From positions 1-39,873 of IMG/VR virus record IMGVR_UViG_3300007734_000677: a stretch of 39,873 nucleotides of DNA. One strand, written 5' to 3'. Shown here piece by piece: positions 36,001 through 39,873 of this stretch. The DNA comes from a virus. The number at the start of each line of letters is the position of its first letter. The first letter of the stretch is position 1. The notes beneath the pieces were generated by a model. That model was not told the DNA's origin, made no database searches, and saw nothing but the letters and a program-made list of their open reading frames with translations. The position numbers were made by a program, and so were the translations under genes.

Positions 36001-38453
36001 TTGTACTTGTCAGCATGAGCATTTCTTTGCTTTGTAATACTATCTGCCACCTTAGACAACATGTTAATTTCAGCAGTAGTGGGGTACCCACCCCCATCTC
36101 TTCTACCCATAGATTTAATTACTTCTGTATGCTTGTCCCTGAGCCTTATGTCTTCTAACAAGCCTTCTTTGTCAAAGCCTACTACAGAAGTTTTTTTGGC
36201 TTTGCCATCTAGAACGTCTTGGTCTGATCCAGTCTCTTTGATTTCTCTAGAGGCTGCAGGTTTGTTAGGTTCAGCTCCATCAACAGGCACCTTTTTGGTT
36301 CTATCGAACTTCATATTCTTGCTTTCTTCAATAAGGCCACTAGCAATATCCATAACCTCATCAAGAGCCGTCTTGGTGTTGTTTTTAAGAGCTTCTACTT
36401 CAGCGTGTTGTTCCTCAGTTTTGGCATCCCTACGAAGCTTGGCTATGATCTCTTCGTGGACGATCTGCTTGAACTTGTCCCAGAGGTTAGTAGTCTTTGT
36501 TTCAAAGGCTTCAGTAGACTTAGTGGTTTTGAGATGTGCTTTGAAGTCATCGTTGTTCATTGCCTCCGACACAAACTCATGGACATTATCGTAACCATAC
36601 TCTGCCCTAGCTTCTGGAGAAGCACTAGCCTTGTGCATCTCGTACAAGGTGTTCATCTTCTGAGCCAAGGCAGATTGGTTGTCGTGCATAAGGTGCCACA
36701 CAGCCGCGTGAGTAGCCTCATGCAGAACAGTCTCAAAGTCCCCCCTATACCCAATGTCAACCCTATGGTTATCTGGGTGGTAAAGTCCCCGAGCAGATCC
36801 AGTTTTACCGTCATCAGTTCTGTAGGGAATAACATCCTTACGGAGCTGTAGCGATGCTTCATTAACAAGGTTACTAGTGGCAAGCAGCTTGGCAAACCAT
36901 TTCTGACTTCTGGTTCCAATGCCAGACTCTTCAATCTTCTTTAAAGCTTCACCAACAGTTTTAGCTTTGTATATAATGTCATGTACTTCTTCCCAAGCAG
37001 GGTTTTCAAGATTGTCAATTTTAGGTTTGGGCAAGTTTTCACGAAGTTTGTCCCTTTCCAATGTGTATTGGTCAATCTTGGCTTTTAATTCTTGTATACG
37101 TAAATTGGCCTCATTCTTTTGCTCAAGAAGTTGAGTGCGCTTTTCGTCTAGTTCTTTTTTCTTGGCCCTAGTGTTTTCATCTTGAGGAAGTTTTGCTAGT
37201 TCAATGGTTTCCTTAAGAGATTGGTCGTACTCATTAGAAGCTTTCTTGAGGGAGGTAGACTCTATGGCTTCATCTATGTCAAGGTAGTACATATCATCTT
37301 CTATAATTTCAATGCGATCCTTGTGCTCTTCTCTAGTAACTGGAGCCTTGTTGTTAGAAGTAGTAGGGGGTTTTTCTTCTACCTTAAACCTTTCGTCTCC
37401 AACCTTACGGAGATCATTACTATGCAATCCAACTTGTCCATCCGTAGGGGTCTCTAGCACATAATCTTTAGGGATTTGTCCAGACTTACGAGCTTGAGCA
37501 TCAGCTTCTGCTCGGGTATAAAACTTTCCAGTAGGATCAACAAAACCCGGCTCAAAGTCTGGGTCAGCTCTAAGTTCATCCGGATGTTTAGGGCCAGTCT
37601 TAAGGATGTTACCATCCTTATCCCTAAAAGCAGTCTCAGTAAGAGGAGATTTATCCTTAACCCGTTCTAAAAAGCTCTTACGTTCTGCATCAGAAACAGT
37701 AGGTTCTGGAGAAGAGTCTGTTTTAGGGGCTTCAGGTTTTTTTGAGAAAGCTTGACCAATTTTATCTACAGCGGTTCTACCCGTACCAATCATTTTCTCA
37801 CCAAGAGCAGTGGGTCTTCCTAACATTCCTGAACCTACATCCAAGGCTATGTCACCGGGACTAAGTACATCCTGCCCCTCTATAGCCCTCATACCAGCCC
37901 CAACGCCACCCATAATCGTACCACCTATAGCAGCCTCTGCAACAGTCCTAGGAAGCCCCACAGCCATCCCTGGCCCTACTAAGGTACCTGCCACATTACC
38001 AATCTTACTAGTCCACGGAAAGGCTTTATCTTGAGCAGCTTTGGTTTCCATAATCTTTGTACCAAAGACTGAATCTGAAACTTGCTCAAGAGAAGTAATC
38101 CCAAGATGTCCCAACATGCCACCAATAATACCTCCAACAAGACCGCCAACGGGGGCAGCATAAGGCACCTTAGTTTTGGCACCTAGTTCAGCACCAGCTC
38201 CAATACCATAAAGCATCGTGGGGATAGTGCCAGCACCTTCAGCTAAGGCTCGGTTGAAGGTGCCCATCTGAGATACCTCTGGCCCCTTCTTAGGCTCATC
38301 CAGCTTGCCAAGAGGTTTTATGGATTTAGCATTACTTTCAGCCCCAGCAGACATGGGGGCATCTTCTCCTAAATAAGCATCTGGATCAAACCCAGAGGAG
38401 CCAGCTTTAGGGGAAGATTTAACTCCAAGGTAAGCGTCTGGATCGAAGGGCAT
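33048..38453 (-). CDS. Giant virion protein (1801 aa), probably ejected, with HEXXH metalloprotease-like domain
   Basis: The N-terminus carries a repeated FDPDAYLG motif (residues 3-10 and 22-29), common at the start of internal virion proteins. A glycine-rich hydrophobic stretch (about 95-125, PVGGLVGGIIGGMLGHLG) could enter membranes. Charged coiled-coil regions follow (about 390-470). A zincin-like domain has HEATH at 578-582, with NVHEFVSEAM (Glu 626 or Glu 630) as possible third ligand. Long helical charged regions follow, and the end (ERIIHNEARKMTELVPKNIR, YGPKTRVLETSLSFVEKNTL and beyond) resembles large polyvalent phage proteins. It is probably packaged and injected with DNA, like T7 gp16, to protect or channel the genome. 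No lysozyme motif was found. Confidence 0.75.
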   Translation of the reverse strand: MPFDPDAYLGVKSSPKAGSSGFDPDAYLGEDAPMSAGAESNAKSIKPLGKLDEPKKGPEVSQMGTFNRALAEGAGTIPTMLYGIGAGAELGAKTKVPYAAPVGGLVGGIIGGMLGHLGITSLEQVSDSVFGTKIMETKAAQDKAFPWTSKIGNVAGTLVGPGMAVGLPRTVAEAAIGGTIMGGVGAGMRAIEGQDVLSPGDIALDVGSGMLGRPTALGEKMIGTGRTAVDKIGQAFSKKPEAPKTDSSPEPTVSDAERKSFLERVKDKSPLTETAFRDKDGNILKTGPKHPDELRADPDFEPGFVDPTGKFYTRAEADAQARKSGQIPKDYVLETPTDGQVGLHSNDLRKVGDERFKVEEKPPTTSNNKAPVTREEHKDRIEIIEDDMYYLDIDEAIESTSLKKASNEYDQSLKETIELAKLPQDENTRAKKKELDEKRTQLLEQKNEANLRIQELKAKIDQYTLERDKLRENLPKPKIDNLENPAWEEVHDIIYKAKTVGEALKKIEESGIGTRSQKWFAKLLATSNLVNEASLQLRKDVIPYRTDDGKTGSARGLYHPDNHRVDIGYRGDFETVLHEATHAAVWHLMHDNQSALAQKMNTLYEMHKASASPEARAEYGYDNVHEFVSEAMNNDDFKAHLKTTKSTEAFETKTTNLWDKFKQIVHEEIIAKLRRDAKTEEQHAEVEALKNNTKTALDEVMDIASGLIEESKNMKFDRTKKVPVDGAEPNKPAASREIKETGSDQDVLDGKAKKTSVVGFDKEGLLEDIRLRDKHTEVIKSMGRRDGGGYPTTAEINMLSKVADSITKQRNAHADKYKEHSLGKLVKDAQNAMKPTLVSSEKEVTKLDSKRKDLFEDPDTKKAWEKVDVEMSQPVADRFSTISRDEAQREIYKKYLTKADILEAARKVDETEGSFNKQMAGKEHINKVLDERSEGKWLQEWDALRKKGPTEMERAEEYYGETSPDNRSVGEKAFDTMRANKERLEFSRKTDTELRKMAENEADGEVYQAGFEAHQEGATLNKVQEDSIRKHYTEYHFEKLRAKRDAAEGSGPVAASKILPEEVKKAAKGIDVRSISSEAAFMKHAEDIYAAQGEAAALKFFEDWKKYTGTWKEPVKEVEKFVSINLNTKMANERIIHNEARKMTELVPKNIREEVARAIDKGEADKLTGPAKELAERYQVAMKDIGERAVKEGVVNGLLENYVTHIVNWSDMPKGALEELLGELFGKKGAGLGGMTPESRFGKERKVDTFENLEKTLGWINDKISAAGKDFKLEIKTTDVAEIYKEYALSMEKAIENKKLIDSVKGIRNAAGESLVRRVTEEDPMPRGWEMIQDRQFAGYTVHPDLAPALKFAFETRGNKAIDAIYTVSQGVKRLNVIGSFFHAKSLMEVLSSAHVPLWTPVKEVTLGIADKILGTKMSGITQAVARFKEGGLGDSTDKWIKSGLVLEVPEDVTKGLLASAGKFGDSMIGKYGPKTRVLETSLSFVEKNTLGIFDKITWDFLHTGGKLYTADKYLEKQRLDAMKSGKEFNEDLARAEITQFINRSFGGLNWFQEASKANTEFGKRMSMAAYSPQGRKNLQIVLFAPDWTISTIKAFTSALPEKLSPKDWHPIEGIKGMVNPTTKADYARLYQFKTALLYFTLLNAINMVTANRPIWENKDPTRIEFQDGTSMQAMKHAMEPYHWLSDPASTLTNKLGFVPKAAITGLTGLEYASPYAPKLVDPSLANRAGVIAKSALPFQISAAVNAPEGEGMSRAISGTMGFPIYGKTAAEKKLARSTRAKEQKEFIKKYKDKARERGWE

Positions 38454-39873
38454 TACTTTGCTTCAAGCTTTTTGAGTCTTGCCACATAATCTACGTAGGC
38501 ATTAATACTCACGTTGCCCCTTGCGCTTTGAGACAGCAGTTTAAACCTATTGAGTTCTGGATCATTAAATTTATCCCCTCGGGCAAAAGTTTCATCTCTT
38601 GCATTAGACTGCTTCTTTGGAACTTCTTGGGCTGGAGCAGCTTTGGCTGGAGCTTGTGCTGCACCAGAAGCTTTCTTTCTGATAGCTTCTGCCCTAGGAT
38701 CTTTGGGATTAGCGTCTGCCCAAGCAAGAGCTTCTGCATCTTCGGTAGAGCTTTGAGCACTTTTTTCTGGAGCCTTCTCCTCGGTGTTCTTAGGAGCAGG
38801 AGAAACCCTAGGAGAGTCTTTAAGAAGCTTCTTGTATTCTTCTGAAGCAAGTGTACGAGCAACGGTCATATTTTTCTCAGCTTCTTCAAGAGCAGTTTGC
38901 AGACGAACTTTTTCAAGCTTTTCTTTTACAGCGTCTTGTTTTTCTTCGTTCCTAGCCTCTTCCCAAGCCTGTCTTTTTTCAGACTCAGCTCCAAACCAAG
39001 ATTTACTAGGTTCAGGTTCTTTAAGAAGTTTGGCCCTAGCAATTTGAGTCCTGTTTAAATCAGACAACAACCCCCGATAATGATCGGCTGCTTTTTTGTT
39101 TTCAGTAAAAGAGGTGGCAGCAGCTCTATCTAGCTGTGCTCTGTCAGCTCTTGCAGAAGCTGCTACAAGACGGTTGTTGGCCATCGTAGCGTTTTCAGTT
39201 ATTCGCTTATTGTCAGCAACACGTTCTTGGTGCGTCATATCGTTTTTACGTTCAGTCTCACGCTGCTTCTTGCCTTCTATAGATCCCACATCTTTTTTCA
39301 ACATGTCTTTAAAAGCTTCAAAGGCTTTGGGATCTCCCTTAGTGCGATCAGCCCCAGCCTTAATCATAGCAGCCAGCTTGGGATCAACTTCTTTGTTTTG
39401 CATCATATCCATAACAACAGTATCCACATTCTCGGGAGTCATGCCACCTACCCACATATGTAGCTTTTCTAGTTGCTTTTCGTCGTGTTCATCCCTAAGT
39501 CTGCTAGCTCTTTCTTGCCTCTCCAGAGCTTTCCCAGCGTCATCAAACATCTTTTCAGCCATCTTAAGATTGCCCTTACCCGCAACAATCTGCCCCAACT
39601 CCTGCATCTGTTGGTGCATAGGCTTAGCTATGTTAAGCGGATCAGCAAAGTATTTAGTAGAAGCTTCTCGGATGTCCTTGTCTTGCTCAACACCTGTGAC
39701 CATCTGTTGAAGCTTGATGGTATCTTCCTTAAACTTAATGTCAGCTGCTTGCATATCCAACTCTCCTTTCTGGAGATCTTGGGTACCTTTCTGAAGCTGT
39801 TGTTGCAGCTTCTGAGTTTCCATAGGAAGCTGTTTAAGTTTTTCCTCAACCTGAGTAGGAAGAAGTTGTTGTT
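38453..39873 (-). CDS. Coiled-coil virion protein, C-terminal part (runs off the right edge)
   Basis: The frame is open from the right edge to the stop at 38453. ATG 39823 lacks a ribosome site, and the coding pattern continues before it (QQLLPTQVEEKLKQLP), so the true start is probably outside the window. At least 472 residues are almost wholly helical and Gln/Lys/Glu/Ala-rich: KLQQQLQKGTQDLQKGELDM, AEKMFDDAGKALERQERASR, KRITENATMANNRLVAASAR. An Ala/Pro-rich linker lies near the C-terminus. The stop overlaps the ATG of the 1801-residue gene. An internal virion protein like T7 gp14/gp15, or a scaffold for ejection proteins, is a reasonable guess. Confidence 0.65.
   Translation of the reverse strand, partial: QQLLPTQVEEKLKQLPMETQKLQQQLQKGTQDLQKGELDMQAADIKFKEDTIKLQQMVTGVEQDKDIREASTKYFADPLNIAKPMHQQMQELGQIVAGKGNLKMAEKMFDDAGKALERQERASRLRDEHDEKQLEKLHMWVGGMTPENVDTVVMDMMQNKEVDPKLAAMIKAGADRTKGDPKAFEAFKDMLKKDVGSIEGKKQRETERKNDMTHQERVADNKRITENATMANNRLVAASARADRAQLDRAAATSFTENKKAADHYRGLLSDLNRTQIARAKLLKEPEPSKSWFGAESEKRQAWEEARNEEKQDAVKEKLEKVRLQTALEEAEKNMTVARTLASEEYKKLLKDSPRVSPAPKNTEEKAPEKSAQSSTEDAEALAWADANPKDPRAEAIRKKASGAAQAPAKAAPAQEVPKKQSNARDETFARGDKFNDPELNRFKLLSQSARGNVSINAYVDYVARLKKLEAK

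Noticed and set aside
1-39873. Lysogeny functions (integrase, repressor, excisionase, attachment site at the tRNA-like gene)
   Set aside because: No integrase or repressor pattern was found on either strand, so the tRNA-like gene is not interpreted as an attachment site. The missing remainder of the genome leaves this open.

Overview
The window is part of the genome of a tailed double-stranded DNA bacteriophage (Caudoviricetes). It holds terminase, portal, scaffold and major capsid genes, tail-fibre-like genes, two very large virion proteins, and a T7-like replication set: family A DNA polymerase, separate primase and DnaB-like helicase, SSB, 5'-3' exonuclease and endonuclease I. There is no integrase, repressor or partition gene, and no phage RNA polymerase in this window, so the phage looks virulent and probably relies on host transcription for at least the early genes. 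Lysis genes (M15 endopeptidase, 3-TM holin) and SD-type ribosome sites point to a bacterial host. A Gram-negative host is likely, but the sequence alone does not fix it. The window is an incomplete piece: a tail-fibre gene runs off the left edge and a virion gene runs off the right edge.

Layout. Positions 1-10340, minus strand: virion morphogenesis. Read in transcription order from the right this is a tRNA-like gene, small and large terminase, portal, a small gene, a GroES-like co-chaperonin, scaffold, an assembly protein, a probable decoration protein, major capsid protein, a beta-helix protein, small structural genes and a tail fibre. Positions 10340-11395: a divergent, gene-poor control region with a very AT-rich half (candidate origin) and an unexplained GC-rich half. 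Positions 11396-29710, plus strand: early and metabolic genes. Small unknown genes come first, then a CobT-like/CobS-like pair, primase, helicase, endolysin, polymerase, SSB, nucleases, a phosphoesterase, holin and a class II (B12-dependent) ribonucleotide reductase, ending at a strong terminator. Positions 29832-39873, minus strand: a secreted protein, a coiled-coil protein, a long repetitive tail fibre, and two large virion proteins, one of 1801 residues with an HEXXH metalloprotease-like motif.

How the parts may work together. The replication set copies the genome and the reductase supplies deoxynucleotides. The reductase fold is of the adenosylcobalamin-dependent class, and the same transcription block carries a MoxR-type ATPase resembling CobS beside a VWA protein resembling CobT, the two accessory subunits of cobaltochelatase. 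The large subunit CobN is absent here. The pair may boost host cobalamin synthesis, or may be a MoxR/VWA chaperone with another target. The CobT-like protein also has an N-terminal HEVGH motif, which suggests a metallopeptidase-like fold. A 14-bp palindrome, TGTTCTTAAGAACA, occurs three times in non-coding DNA of the early region. Together with a related inverted repeat next to a probable promoter of the terminase operon, it is a good candidate for a phage-wide operator.
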